In this document: positions 17,154 to 26,641 of the stretch, one piece after another
Position numbering within the stretch: position 1 is the first letter of the stretch
Layout of the letters: every line of letters begins with the position of its first letter
DNA from: Aureivirga marina
GTDB lineage: Bacteria; Bacteroidota; Bacteroidia; Flavobacteriales; Flavobacteriaceae
Direction of reading: 5' to 3'
NCBI RefSeq assembly: GCF_015767265.1
Contig: NZ_JADPIB010000002.1
Location: 124,001-188,000 of the forward strand
DNA length: 64,000 nt
Made by a program: the position numbers and the translations under genes
Notes under the pieces: model-generated
The model's database searches: none
What the model was told of the DNA's origin: nothing
The model's input: the letters and a program-made list of their open reading frames with translations, nothing else

Positions 17154-18863
17154 TTATTTTTCATGAATATATTTTATTCCTTTATTTATCATAATTTGAA
17201 AATCCTCATTTTGTGATAATTCTTCTAATTTATCTTTTACTATTTTTTCTAAATCGGTTTTTGAACCATAAATTAATTCATACAATTCAAATAAAATCAG
17301 CCAATCTTCAGGAAAGTTTTTAGTGGAAAAATCAAAAATAGTTTGCAAAAGTGTAAAATCTATCTCATTTGTTTTTCGAAAATCTCGAATGTTTTTATAA
17401 TAAGAATATAATTGTTTTTCATTTTTAGTTGGATTGTATTTTATTTCATAAAAAGTTGGTTCTTCAAAATCTTCAAAAGAATCTTTGTCTGCAACTCCAG
17501 AATATGCAGAAATTATTTTCTCTCCAAAAACAATAGTATTTTTCTTTACATGAATTAAATGGTTTATGTTTTCCAATGTACAATTTTCTAATTCTAGAAA
17601 AAGTATTTCCTTATTCTCCTTAAAATAAAAGTCTGAAATATTTCCACTTACCTCCCATTTTGAAAAATAATTTATTTGAATTTTTTCCCCTTTTTTCAAC
17701 AGTTCTCTCTTTATTTCATGAAAAGACAGCGATTTTTCTCCAGTTTTAAAATATTCAATTTTCCCAAAAGGTGTAATCAAATTTGTACATTTTCTAATTG
17801 CTTTTGAATCTTTAGCCAATACAATATTTTTCTTCATTTCAATAAAAGTAATTTGATTTTCTGAATAAAAAGCATTTTTAAAAATTCCTGAAATTTGTAA
17901 AGAATTTTCTAATTCAATCGTTCCAATATCTTCCGAATCAATCAGTTTTTCCATACCATGTTTTCCTCCAACAGAAATGCTCATTTTCTTTACATAACTA
18001 TCTACAATATTTTTTAATGTATCAAAATCTTTTACAACTCGTAATTCTTTTTGATGGTTTGTAATATCTAATTCCGAATCAAAAGCATTCAAACTATATT
18101 CTTTTTTTTGAACTAAATCTGTCAAACAAAGTGTACTTTCATGAATAGAAGAAAGTAAACCAGCTCCGTAAATAATAGGTTTTTCGAGATTTCCCATCAA
18201 TCCATATTCCACAGAATGCCAATGAAGTTTGCGAATTTTCTCCATTTCTGAAATTTCAGGAATTTTATTTTCTAAAGCATCAATTTCTTTTTGCTTCTCT
18301 GCAACTTTTTCCCAATCAGGCTTTTTTTGTTCTTTCAAAATCGACAAATCATTTAAAGCTTCATGAATTTTCACATCACTTTTAGAAGAGATTGCTCTTT
18401 TACCAATTTTCCCAAAATAATTTAAAACCTCTGCATATTCAGGTGAAACTATGCAAGGAACGTGACCTAAAATATCATGAATTAAATCTGGATAAGGTGT
18501 ATAACGCAAATATTTTAAACTTCGAATATTGGAAGCAACAACCAAGAATTTTTCTGCATGAAACTCCATAAAAACTTTTGGAGTAATAAAACCATTAACA
18601 GCGACAATATGCCAACCAAAAGGTTTAACCAATTTATTTAATTCTTCAATTGTTGGAATTTTTTCTGTTGGTAAATGAATTTTATGCAAACTTTTTAAAT
18701 AAAAATCATGTGCAAATTCTTTTGCATATTTTAAATTCATCAACATTACATATCGCCATTTTGCATGATCTTGTTCTGTGTAAATTTCATAAGGAAGACG
18801 AACAATAAACTTATGTAAATGCTTTGGTAATCGTTCTTTTATTTCTGGATTTATCTGAAACAT
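17154..18863 (-). CDS. Aromatic amino acid hydroxylase (phenylalanine 4-monooxygenase), long form
   Basis: 569 residues. The N-terminal ~300 residues are the tetrahydropterin-dependent hydroxylase domain: the iron ligands are H129 and H134 in DLIHDILGH and E219 in HWHSVEYG, and the GLLSSIHES segment follows. A charged predicted helix (~165-205) is inserted before the Glu ligand. Residues ~330-569 are an extra C-terminal region with repeated short beta segments that bacterial PhhA proteins of ~260-300 residues lack. It converts phenylalanine to tyrosine in the cytoplasm; activity on other aromatic amino acids cannot be excluded. Monocistronic. Confidence 0.92.
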   Translation of the reverse strand: MFQINPEIKERLPKHLHKFIVRLPYEIYTEQDHAKWRYVMLMNLKYAKEFAHDFYLKSLHKIHLPTEKIPTIEELNKLVKPFGWHIVAVNGFITPKVFMEFHAEKFLVVASNIRSLKYLRYTPYPDLIHDILGHVPCIVSPEYAEVLNYFGKIGKRAISSKSDVKIHEALNDLSILKEQKKPDWEKVAEKQKEIDALENKIPEISEMEKIRKLHWHSVEYGLMGNLEKPIIYGAGLLSSIHESTLCLTDLVQKKEYSLNAFDSELDITNHQKELRVVKDFDTLKNIVDSYVKKMSISVGGKHGMEKLIDSEDIGTIELENSLQISGIFKNAFYSENQITFIEMKKNIVLAKDSKAIRKCTNLITPFGKIEYFKTGEKSLSFHEIKRELLKKGEKIQINYFSKWEVSGNISDFYFKENKEILFLELENCTLENINHLIHVKKNTIVFGEKIISAYSGVADKDSFEDFEEPTFYEIKYNPTKNEKQLYSYYKNIRDFRKTNEIDFTLLQTIFDFSTKNFPEDWLILFELYELIYGSKTDLEKIVKDKLEELSQNEDFQIMINKGIKYIHEK

Positions 18864-19037
18864 ATACTCATTTTTTGCTATTTAAATTTAACTTATAAAA
18901 AGTAATTATCTAAATATCAATATTTTAAATTCAAACATAAATATTTATTTAAAATAATTCTAAATAATTTTCACAAACACAAATTTTGACATACATTTGT
19001 CGAAATTTATTTTTAATTAGTCTTAATAAATATAATA

Positions 19038-21476
19038 ATGAACAAAAAACTACCTATTTTTTTATTTTTAATTCTTATAGCTTTTAGTAGTAAAGCTCAA
19101 ATATTAGAAGAAAATTTTGAAAGTGGAAGTTCAATTTTCACTTTAAATGAAGATTGGGTTGAAAACACCGAATTTTACAAAAATGGTACAAAATCTATTA
19201 AAAATATTCATGATGATGCAAATACAACATATATTTTAGAACTTACAAATAGTATTGATTTATCTGCTACAGAAACACCTGTTTTGAGTTTTTGGCAAAT
19301 AGCGAAAACAGAAGGAACATACGATAAATGTTATGTAGAAATTTCATCAGATGGAGGAGCAAATTATGAAACTTTAATTGCTTCACATTATTTAGGAGAA
19401 AATGCAGATTTTATTGAAAATGGTTATTTCCATGAAGATTCTTATGAAGAATGGGGAACATATGATTCAGACCCAATTGACAATACAATGTGGAAAAAAG
19501 AATCATTTTCTTTAGTTGATTTTAAAGAAAATAATGTAAAAATTCGTTTTCGTTCTACAACAGATTATTCTGGTTATAGACAAGGTTGGTTTTTGGATGA
19601 TATTTTAATAGAAAATGTAAGTTGTTTTTATCCAACAACAATCGAAACTTCAAGTATTTTAGATACTTCTGTAACTCTTTCTTGGAATGATTCTGGAGCG
19701 ACTTCTTATGTTGTTGAATATGGAGTTTCAGGATTTACTTTAGGAACTGGGACACAAATTACTACTAATGAAACTTTAAAAATTATAGAAGGATTATCGG
19801 GTTCTACTGATTATGATTTTTATGTAAAATCGATTTGTAGTGATTCGGAAGAAAGTGATTTTTCAAATAATGTTTCTATTCGTACTTTATGTTCTATTCT
19901 TTATCCAGAAAATTTACCTTGGTCAAATGGGTTTGAAGATATTCCTGTAATAGGTTCTGGAAAAGTTGGTGAATGTATGGAAGAAATTGGAAGTTGGTAT
20001 TCAGCTGGTCAAGATTTATCATTCGGAAGAACAGCTAGAAATGGTGAAAATTATGTGTATACAAGTTACACATCAGATGATTGGTTATTAACTCCTTATT
20101 TAAATTTAGAGGAAAATAAAACGTATCGCTTTTCTTTTTGGTATACGACGGACGGAACAGGATCTTGGGATATTTCTATTAAAAAAGGTGAAAATGACGA
20201 TCCTACAACTTGGACAGAAACAATTTATTCAAATGAAGAAAATGCTTCTGAATACACAAAAATTGAAGGTGAATTTACAATTACAAACGATGTGAATTTC
20301 CGTTTAGGAATTCATGTAGAAGCAGACAATTCTCCTTGGTATTTTTCTGTAGATGATTTATTAATTGAAGAAATTACAACAGATGTTGTTTGTGAACTTC
20401 CAACAGCAATTTCAGTTCAAGAAATCACTCAAACAACTGCAAAAGTTTCTTGGGAAAATACAACAAATGTTGAAATCATTTATGGGGAAGCTGGATTTGA
20501 TATTACTTCTGATGGAACAACAATTTCTGCAACAGGAAATGAAAAAGTAATTGAAAACCTTAATGCAAATACTTCTTATGATATTTATGTAAAAAATGTG
20601 TGTTCTGATTCTAATAAAAGTGATTGGACAACAGTTGAAAACTTTTCAACTTTAGAAGAAGTTATTGTTACTTGCGAACTTCCAACAGCAATTTCAATTC
20701 AAGAAATCACTCAAACAACTGCTAAAATTTCTTGGGAAAATACAACAAATGTTGAAATCATTTATGGGGAAGCTGGATTTGATATTACTTCAGAAGGAAC
20801 AACAATTTCTGCAACAGGAAATGAAAAAGTAATTGAAAACCTTATTGCAAATACTTCTTATGATATTTATGTAAAAAATGTGTGTTCTGATTCGAATAAA
20901 AGTGATTGGACAATAGTTGAAAACTTTTCAACTTTAGAAGAAGTTATTGTTACTTGTGAAAAACCAGAAGATATAGAAATAGAAGATATTGAAACTACAA
21001 CTGCAAAAGTGAAATGGGATTCAGAAATTGAAAATACAGAAATTCTTTATGGAGAAACTGGATTTGATATTACTTCTGAAGGAACTAATTTTATTGTTTT
21101 AGAAGATGATGATTATGAACTAGAAAATTTGTCAAGTAATACAACTTATGATGTGTATTTAAGAACAATTTGTAGTGATTCTTCAAAAAGTGAATGGACA
21201 ATTAAAACAAGCTTTACAACAAAAGAAAACTTATCTGTTTCCACATTTGAAAAGGAATTAATTTCAATTTATCCTAATCCAGCAAAAGAAACGATTTATA
21301 TTAAATCAGCTATTTCTATTAAAAATATTGAGGTTGTAAATTCTTTAGGAAAAATAGTAATTCAAAAGAAAAATCATATAGAAAAACTTCAGGTTAACAA
21401 TTTAAATCCTGGAATATACTTTATCAATATTTATACAGAAAAAGGAACAAACAGTTTTAAGTTACATAAAATGTAA
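19038..21476 (+). CDS. T9SS-secreted protein with MAM-like and tandem fibronectin type III domains
   Basis: 812 residues: signal peptide (ending SSKAQ), an N-terminal MAM/choice-of-anchor-like beta-sandwich (~22-195), an FN3 domain, a second adhesin-like sandwich (~290-450), three FN3 modules (~452-735), and a T9SS type A sorting domain beginning at LISIYPNPAKETIY and ending FKLHKM. The first two of the three late FN3 modules are almost identical at DNA level (282-base period). No catalytic motif is visible; an adhesive or extracellular matrix role is likely. A TACATTTG -7-like element lies at 18992-18999. Confidence 0.9.
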   Translation: MNKKLPIFLFLILIAFSSKAQILEENFESGSSIFTLNEDWVENTEFYKNGTKSIKNIHDDANTTYILELTNSIDLSATETPVLSFWQIAKTEGTYDKCYVEISSDGGANYETLIASHYLGENADFIENGYFHEDSYEEWGTYDSDPIDNTMWKKESFSLVDFKENNVKIRFRSTTDYSGYRQGWFLDDILIENVSCFYPTTIETSSILDTSVTLSWNDSGATSYVVEYGVSGFTLGTGTQITTNETLKIIEGLSGSTDYDFYVKSICSDSEESDFSNNVSIRTLCSILYPENLPWSNGFEDIPVIGSGKVGECMEEIGSWYSAGQDLSFGRTARNGENYVYTSYTSDDWLLTPYLNLEENKTYRFSFWYTTDGTGSWDISIKKGENDDPTTWTETIYSNEENASEYTKIEGEFTITNDVNFRLGIHVEADNSPWYFSVDDLLIEEITTDVVCELPTAISVQEITQTTAKVSWENTTNVEIIYGEAGFDITSDGTTISATGNEKVIENLNANTSYDIYVKNVCSDSNKSDWTTVENFSTLEEVIVTCELPTAISIQEITQTTAKISWENTTNVEIIYGEAGFDITSEGTTISATGNEKVIENLIANTSYDIYVKNVCSDSNKSDWTIVENFSTLEEVIVTCEKPEDIEIEDIETTTAKVKWDSEIENTEILYGETGFDITSEGTNFIVLEDDDYELENLSSNTTYDVYLRTICSDSSKSEWTIKTSFTTKENLSVSTFEKELISIYPNPAKETIYIKSAISIKNIEVVNSLGKIVIQKKNHIEKLQVNNLNPGIYFINIYTEKGTNSFKLHKM
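20391..20954 (+). repeat. Near-identical tandem FN3-encoding repeat (2 x 282 bases)
   Basis: The segments 20391-20672 and 20673-20954 encode the same 94-residue FN3 module with only scattered substitutions (for example 'SVQEITQTTAK' versus 'SIQEITQTTAK'). A third, diverged unit follows from 20955. This indicates a recent in-frame duplication within the secreted protein gene. Confidence 0.92.
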
Positions 21477-21511
21477 TTTCCAATTATAGATTTTGTTTTA
21501 GTTATTTGAAA

Positions 21512-21546
21512 AAAAAAGAGGATGCTCATTTGAACATCCTCTTTAT
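21512..21546. terminator. Bidirectional terminator between T9SS gene and dnaN
   Basis: GAGGATG / CATCCTC stem with a 10-base loop, A tract before and T-rich tract after, between two convergent genes. Confidence 0.8.
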
Positions 21547-21565
21547 ATTTTTGTATCAACTTTTC

Positions 21566-22684
21566 TTAGTTATTTAGCATTACAGGCATTACTAACATTG
21601 TAATAATTTCTCCCTCTTCTACTCCATCGATTGGAGTTAAAATTCCTGCTCTATTTGGTAAAGACATTTCGATTAAAATCTGATCTGAATTTAAATTACT
21701 CAACATTTCAGTTAAGAATCTTGAATTAAATCCGATTTGCATATCATCTCCTTGATATTCACAATTTAATCTTTCATCTGCCTTATTTGCATAATCAATA
21801 TCTTCCGCAGAAATATTTAATTCTGTTCCTGCCATTTTTAAACGAATCTGGTGTGTTGTTTTACTTGAGAAAATAGACACACGTTTTACAGAGTTTAAGA
21901 AAGTAGCACGATCTACAGTTAATTTATTAGGATTTTCTTGAGGAATTACTGCATTATAATTTGGATATTTTCCATCAATTAAACGACAAATTAATACAAC
22001 ATTATCAAAAATAAATTTTGCATTTGTTTCATTATATTCAATCGTTACATCTGTATCATCACTTCCTAAAATTCCTTTCAATAAATTTAAAGGTTTCTTA
22101 GGCATAATAAACTCCGCTACTTCATTTGCAGTAACATCTGTTCTTGTATATTTTACTAATTTATGCGCATCTGTTGCAACAAAAGTTAAATTTTCTGGAC
22201 TAAATTGGAAAAATACTCCGCTCATCACAGGACGTAAATCATCATTTCCTGTTGCGAAAATTGTTTTTGAAATTGCTGTTGCTAAAATTTCACCAGAAAT
22301 AACTGTTTTGCTTGGAGATTCTAAAGTTACAGATTTTGGAAATTCTTCTCCATCAAAATAAGCTAATTCATATTTTCCATGATTTGAACTAATCTCAACA
22401 GTGTTATTCACATCTGTTTTGAAAGTTAAAGGTTGATCAGGGAAAGTTTTTAACGTATCTAATAATAAACGAGCAGAAATAGCTACAGTACCTTCAGAAT
22501 CTGATTCAACTTCAATTGTAGAACTCATCGTAGTTTCTAAATCTGAAGCAGAAATTTTTAGTTCATTTGAATTTAATTCAAACAGAAAATTATCTAAAAT
22601 AGGTAATGTATTATTACTATTTATAACGCCTCCAAGTATTTGAAGTTGTTTCAAAAGTTGAGAACTTGATACTATAAATTTCAT
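21566..22684 (-). CDS. dnaN: DNA polymerase III beta subunit (sliding clamp)
   Basis: 372 residues, the standard length of the three-domain clamp. Recognisable landmarks are the N-terminal MKFIVSSSQLLKQLQ, ATDAHKLVKYTR in domain 2, LICRLIDGKYPNY, and the C-terminal hydrophobic peptide-binding region ending LVMPVMLNN. It encircles DNA and tethers polymerase III and other partners. The gene is not next to dnaA or recF here, which is usual in Flavobacteriia. A CAAATATA box (TATATTTG on the minus strand) lies at 22709-22716, about 25 bases before the start. Confidence 0.97.
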   Translation of the reverse strand: MKFIVSSSQLLKQLQILGGVINSNNTLPILDNFLFELNSNELKISASDLETTMSSTIEVESDSEGTVAISARLLLDTLKTFPDQPLTFKTDVNNTVEISSNHGKYELAYFDGEEFPKSVTLESPSKTVISGEILATAISKTIFATGNDDLRPVMSGVFFQFSPENLTFVATDAHKLVKYTRTDVTANEVAEFIMPKKPLNLLKGILGSDDTDVTIEYNETNAKFIFDNVVLICRLIDGKYPNYNAVIPQENPNKLTVDRATFLNSVKRVSIFSSKTTHQIRLKMAGTELNISAEDIDYANKADERLNCEYQGDDMQIGFNSRFLTEMLSNLNSDQILIEMSLPNRAGILTPIDGVEEGEIITMLVMPVMLNN

Positions 22685-22708
22685 CTATAACTGATTTTAA
22701 TAAGACTA

Positions 22709-22716
22709 CAAATATA
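22709..22716 (-). promoter_or_regulatory. dnaN -7 element
   Basis: TATATTTG on the minus strand, identical to the -7 boxes of the tRNA, SRP RNA and rpmH promoters in this window. A TTTG -33 box at the proper distance is not evident. Confidence 0.55.
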
Positions 22717-22961
22717 TTTTAAATAAATGTGATTAAAAAGCAAAATTTCATTCTATTTATTTAATTTTTTTGGAATCATATTTTTATTTTTTTCACTAAT
22801 TTCTTAGCAAAAATATTTTTCTACAACACCATCCTTCATCACATTAACCATTATTAAAAATAACCATATTTATTTGACAATCAATATTTTAAACTTATTT
22901 TTTATTAAAAAGTTTTTAAGATAATGTTTATATTTATTAAGAAAATTTAATTTTCAAATAT

Positions 22962-24704
22962 ATGCATTGGATTGATTGGACTTTAATGATTCTCATAAGC
23001 ATTGTTATTTTAGGACAAGGCATCTGGCTTACATGGAAAGAAAATCAGAAAAATAAATCCAAAAAAAAGTACTCTTTAAAAAAAATTAATATTTCTGTTC
23101 TTGCTGCACAGTTTACAATTACTTCACTTATTTTCATCCCAAGTCACGCATATCATGTTGGAATGGGATTTATTCAATATTATTTCGGAATTCCAATTGC
23201 TATCGTCATTGTTTGTTTAATTTTTGTTCCAATCTACAATCGCTATTTTTATAAATATAACATCCAAACTGCATATGGCTTTTTAGAAAAAAGATTTGAC
23301 GATAAAACGCGTGTTTTAGTTTCTATTTTATTTTTAATTCAAAAAGGACTTGCAACAGGAATGATTATCATCGCTCCAGCAATTATCATCGCTTCCATTC
23401 TAGATGTAAATCTTTATTGGACAAATGTCATTATTGGTTCAATTGTAATTCTCTTTATCATTTTTATTAATATGAATGCAATTGTTACGATGAAAAAATA
23501 TCAAATGTATTCAATTATCACTTTGATGATAGTTACTTTTATCATTCTGATTTTAAAACTTCCATCACATGTAAGTGTAAAAGATGCAATTGATTTAGCT
23601 GGATATTCTGATAAAATTAATTTGATAAATTATAATTTAGACTTTAAGAGCAAATACAATATTTGGACAGCTTTTTTTGGAAGTTCGATTTTATTTCTTT
23701 CTACATATTCTTCTAATCAAGGAAATGTTTCTAGTTATCTTTCTGATACACCTGTTCGGTTTATTCGTTGGAAACTTGTCATGAAAGCAATTACAAAAAT
23801 TCCTGTGATGTTTCTAATTCTTTCCATCGCTGCAATGTTGTATGTTTTTTATATTTTTAATCAAGCTCCTCTTCATTTTAATCGAAGTAATGTAAACCAG
23901 ATTGAGCATTCTCCTTATAAAGAAAAATACAACGCTTTAAAAACAAAACTTTCTTCTGTTTTTAGTGAAAAAAAAGCAGCAGCATTAATGCTTTTAGAAG
24001 AAAAAGAAATGCGTGACATTTATGATGATGGAAAAAATTCTTTAAGGGAAATTGAAAAAAAAGAAGATCAAATTCGAGATGAAGGAAGACAACTTATCGC
24101 AGATTATGCAGAAAAATACAACCTCAACATGAAAAAAAGAGATAAAGATTATGTTTTTGTTTCTTTTATTCGTGATTATCTCCCAATCGGCTTGGTTGGA
24201 ATTGTACTTGGAATGCTCTTTTTTGCTTCCATTTTTTTAGTGCTTTTAAGTATTAATAATCTTGCAAAAACAACAATGCATGATATTTATTTTCATTTTT
24301 CTAAAAAAGAATTAAAAGATGAAAAATACATTCAATTAGAAAAGATTTTTAAATATATTTGGCTTGTTTTAGGAATTATTTTTGCAACATTTGTCACTTC
24401 TTTTGCAAATCTTATTGAAGCTTTAATTATCATCGCTTCTTTATTTTACGGAACTGCTTTTGGACTTTTTACTCTTGGTTTTTTCTTTAAATATATTAAA
24501 CAAAATGCTGCTTTTTGGGGATTTCTAATTTCTGAACTTTGTGTAATCACTTTATTCTTTTTAGAAAGACTTCATATCATAAAGCTTTCTTTTCTATGGC
24601 TTAATTTATTTGGTTGTGTTTTAGTTTATTTCTTTAGCTTTATTCTACAATGGTTTTTTAATGGATTCCGATTTAAATCAAATAATAAAATCAAACTTCA
24701 TTAA
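22962..24704 (+). CDS. Sodium:solute symporter (SSS) family transporter, copy 1
   Basis: 580 residues with about 14 membrane segments. The N-terminal MHWIDWTLMILISIVILGQG and the block FIPSHAYHVGMGFIQYYFGIP followed by AYGFLEKRFDDKTR are typical of the SLC5/SSS family. The residues corresponding to the usual SAITFLSTPGQAY segment are changed here to FTITSLIFIPSHAY, so sodium coordination may differ. A charged loop (~310-395) rich in Glu and Lys is inserted before the last segments, as in other flavobacterial members. The substrate is unknown. A homolog follows about 100 bases downstream. Confidence 0.9.
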   Translation: MHWIDWTLMILISIVILGQGIWLTWKENQKNKSKKKYSLKKINISVLAAQFTITSLIFIPSHAYHVGMGFIQYYFGIPIAIVIVCLIFVPIYNRYFYKYNIQTAYGFLEKRFDDKTRVLVSILFLIQKGLATGMIIIAPAIIIASILDVNLYWTNVIIGSIVILFIIFINMNAIVTMKKYQMYSIITLMIVTFIILILKLPSHVSVKDAIDLAGYSDKINLINYNLDFKSKYNIWTAFFGSSILFLSTYSSNQGNVSSYLSDTPVRFIRWKLVMKAITKIPVMFLILSIAAMLYVFYIFNQAPLHFNRSNVNQIEHSPYKEKYNALKTKLSSVFSEKKAAALMLLEEKEMRDIYDDGKNSLREIEKKEDQIRDEGRQLIADYAEKYNLNMKKRDKDYVFVSFIRDYLPIGLVGIVLGMLFFASIFLVLLSINNLAKTTMHDIYFHFSKKELKDEKYIQLEKIFKYIWLVLGIIFATFVTSFANLIEALIIIASLFYGTAFGLFTLGFFFKYIKQNAAFWGFLISELCVITLFFLERLHIIKLSFLWLNLFGCVLVYFFSFILQWFFNGFRFKSNNKIKLH

Positions 24705-24807
24705 AAAAATTTCTTTAAAAATCTGTCTATTTTAATAAAAAACCATCTTCTTTTTTTCACATATATTCAGTATATTTAAAAGTAAATCAACTAATTACAA
24801 ATAAAAT

Positions 24808-26604
24808 ATGCATTGGATAGACTGGGCATTTCTTATTTTTATTTGTTTGTTTATTATCGGACAAGGAATCTATCTAACTTGGAAAGAAAAACAAAGACAA
24901 GAAGATAATCCTTATTCGTTTAAACAGATAAATTTATCTGTGGTTACTTCTCAGTTTTCCATTACTTCCTTGATTTTTATCCCAAGTCATGCGTATCATG
25001 TTGGAATGGGATTTATACAATATTATTTCGGTGTTCCAATTGCAATTATCTTAATTACAATCATTTTTATGCCGATTTATAATCGCTATGCAAGAGAACA
25101 TAAAATCAAAACTGCTTATGGTTTTCTAGAAAAACGTTTTGACAAAAGAACTCGCTTGATGATGTCAATTTTTGTATTGCTTCAAAATGGTCTTGCAACA
25201 GGAATGATTATTATTGCGCCTTCAATTATTATTAGTTCTGTTTTACACTTAAATATATATTGGACAAATGCCATCATTGCTGGGATTATCGTCATGTTTT
25301 TACTTTATATTGATATCGCAGTTCTTTCAACAATTCGGAAATATCAAATGTATATTATCATTACTTTGATAATCGTTACTTTCATTATTCTAGTTTTCAA
25401 ACTTCCGGAAAGTGTTTCGTTTAAAGATGCTGTAAACTTAGCTGGATATTCTAATAAATTAAGCTTAATCAATTACAATCTCGATTTAGAACAAAAATAT
25501 AATATTTGGACAGCTATTTTTGGAAGTTCCATTCTATTTCTTTCCATTTATTCTGTAAATCAACGAAGTGTTCGAAGTTATCTTTCTGACAAACCAATTC
25601 ACTTTATTCGCTATAAACTTGTTTTAAAAGCTTTGACTAAAATTCCTGTAATGTTTCTGATTTTATTCATGGCTGTGATGATTTATGTTTTTCATATTTT
25701 TTATAAAACTCCACTTCATTTTAATCGAAGTAATGTAAATCAAATCGTAAATTCTGGTTATGCAGAAAAATACAATGATATTGAAGATAGATTAGAAACT
25801 GCTTTTGATCAAAAGAAAGCGATTGCTTATTTAATTCTTGATCAATATGATAGAGGTGATAAAATCACTGAAGATTTAAAAGCAGATTTAGTTGAAATGG
25901 AAGACAGAGAAGAAAAAATTCGACAAGAAGGTCGGAATCTAATTATCGATTATGAAGAAAAAATGGGAATTCATGTAAATGAATATGATAAAGATTATGT
26001 ATTCATTTCTTTTATTCGTGATTATTTACCAAAAGGTCTTGTTGGAATTGTACTTGGTTTGCTTTTTTTCACTTCTATTTTTATTGTTATTTATAGTGTT
26101 GGAAATCTTTCTAAAAATAGTTTATACGATGTTTTTTATCATTTTTACAAAAAACAAGTTAGTGATGAAATGCATGAAAACTTAAAAGATTATTTCAAAT
26201 ATTTATGGCTGATTTTCGGAATTTTATTTGCCACTTTTGTAAATCCAAAAACCAATCTTATTGAAGCTTTAATCATTGTTGCTTCTTTGTTTTATGGATC
26301 GGCTTTTGGACTTTTTGCTATAGGATTCTTTATTAAATTTATTAAGAAAAAGGCTGCTTTCTGGGGATTTGTAATTTCAGAAATTTGTGTAATTACAATT
26401 TTTATTCTGGAAAAAACTGGAGTTTTTACTTTTTCTTATTTATGGTTAAATCTTTTAGGTTTAGGTTTTATTTTATTCTTCAGTTTCTTGTTCCAAATTA
26501 TCAATACAAATTTCAATCTCGATGATCCAGAAGAAATAATGGAAAAAACAGAAGATGACGAAAATCTAGAAAATTCAAGTGAAACAGTTCCTTCAGAATC
26601 TTAA
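24808..26604 (+). CDS. Sodium:solute symporter (SSS) family transporter, copy 2
   Basis: 598 residues, clear paralog of the preceding gene through its whole length: same MHWIDW start, FIPSHAYHVGMGFIQYYFG block, AYGFLEKRFDKRTR, LHFNRSNVNQI loop and DKDYVFISFIRDYLP segment. It differs in an extra acidic cytoplasmic C-terminus (PEEIMEKTEDDENLENSSE). The two genes look like a head-to-tail duplication, with 103 bases and no obvious terminator between. Substrate unknown; tandem conservation suggests either related substrates or a heteromeric arrangement, both unproven. Confidence 0.9.
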   Translation: MHWIDWAFLIFICLFIIGQGIYLTWKEKQRQEDNPYSFKQINLSVVTSQFSITSLIFIPSHAYHVGMGFIQYYFGVPIAIILITIIFMPIYNRYAREHKIKTAYGFLEKRFDKRTRLMMSIFVLLQNGLATGMIIIAPSIIISSVLHLNIYWTNAIIAGIIVMFLLYIDIAVLSTIRKYQMYIIITLIIVTFIILVFKLPESVSFKDAVNLAGYSNKLSLINYNLDLEQKYNIWTAIFGSSILFLSIYSVNQRSVRSYLSDKPIHFIRYKLVLKALTKIPVMFLILFMAVMIYVFHIFYKTPLHFNRSNVNQIVNSGYAEKYNDIEDRLETAFDQKKAIAYLILDQYDRGDKITEDLKADLVEMEDREEKIRQEGRNLIIDYEEKMGIHVNEYDKDYVFISFIRDYLPKGLVGIVLGLLFFTSIFIVIYSVGNLSKNSLYDVFYHFYKKQVSDEMHENLKDYFKYLWLIFGILFATFVNPKTNLIEALIIVASLFYGSAFGLFAIGFFIKFIKKKAAFWGFVISEICVITIFILEKTGVFTFSYLWLNLLGLGFILFFSFLFQIINTNFNLDDPEEIMEKTEDDENLENSSETVPSES

Positions 26605-26641
26605 TTTATTTTTGTTTTTTTCAAGAAAAATATTTTTCCCT

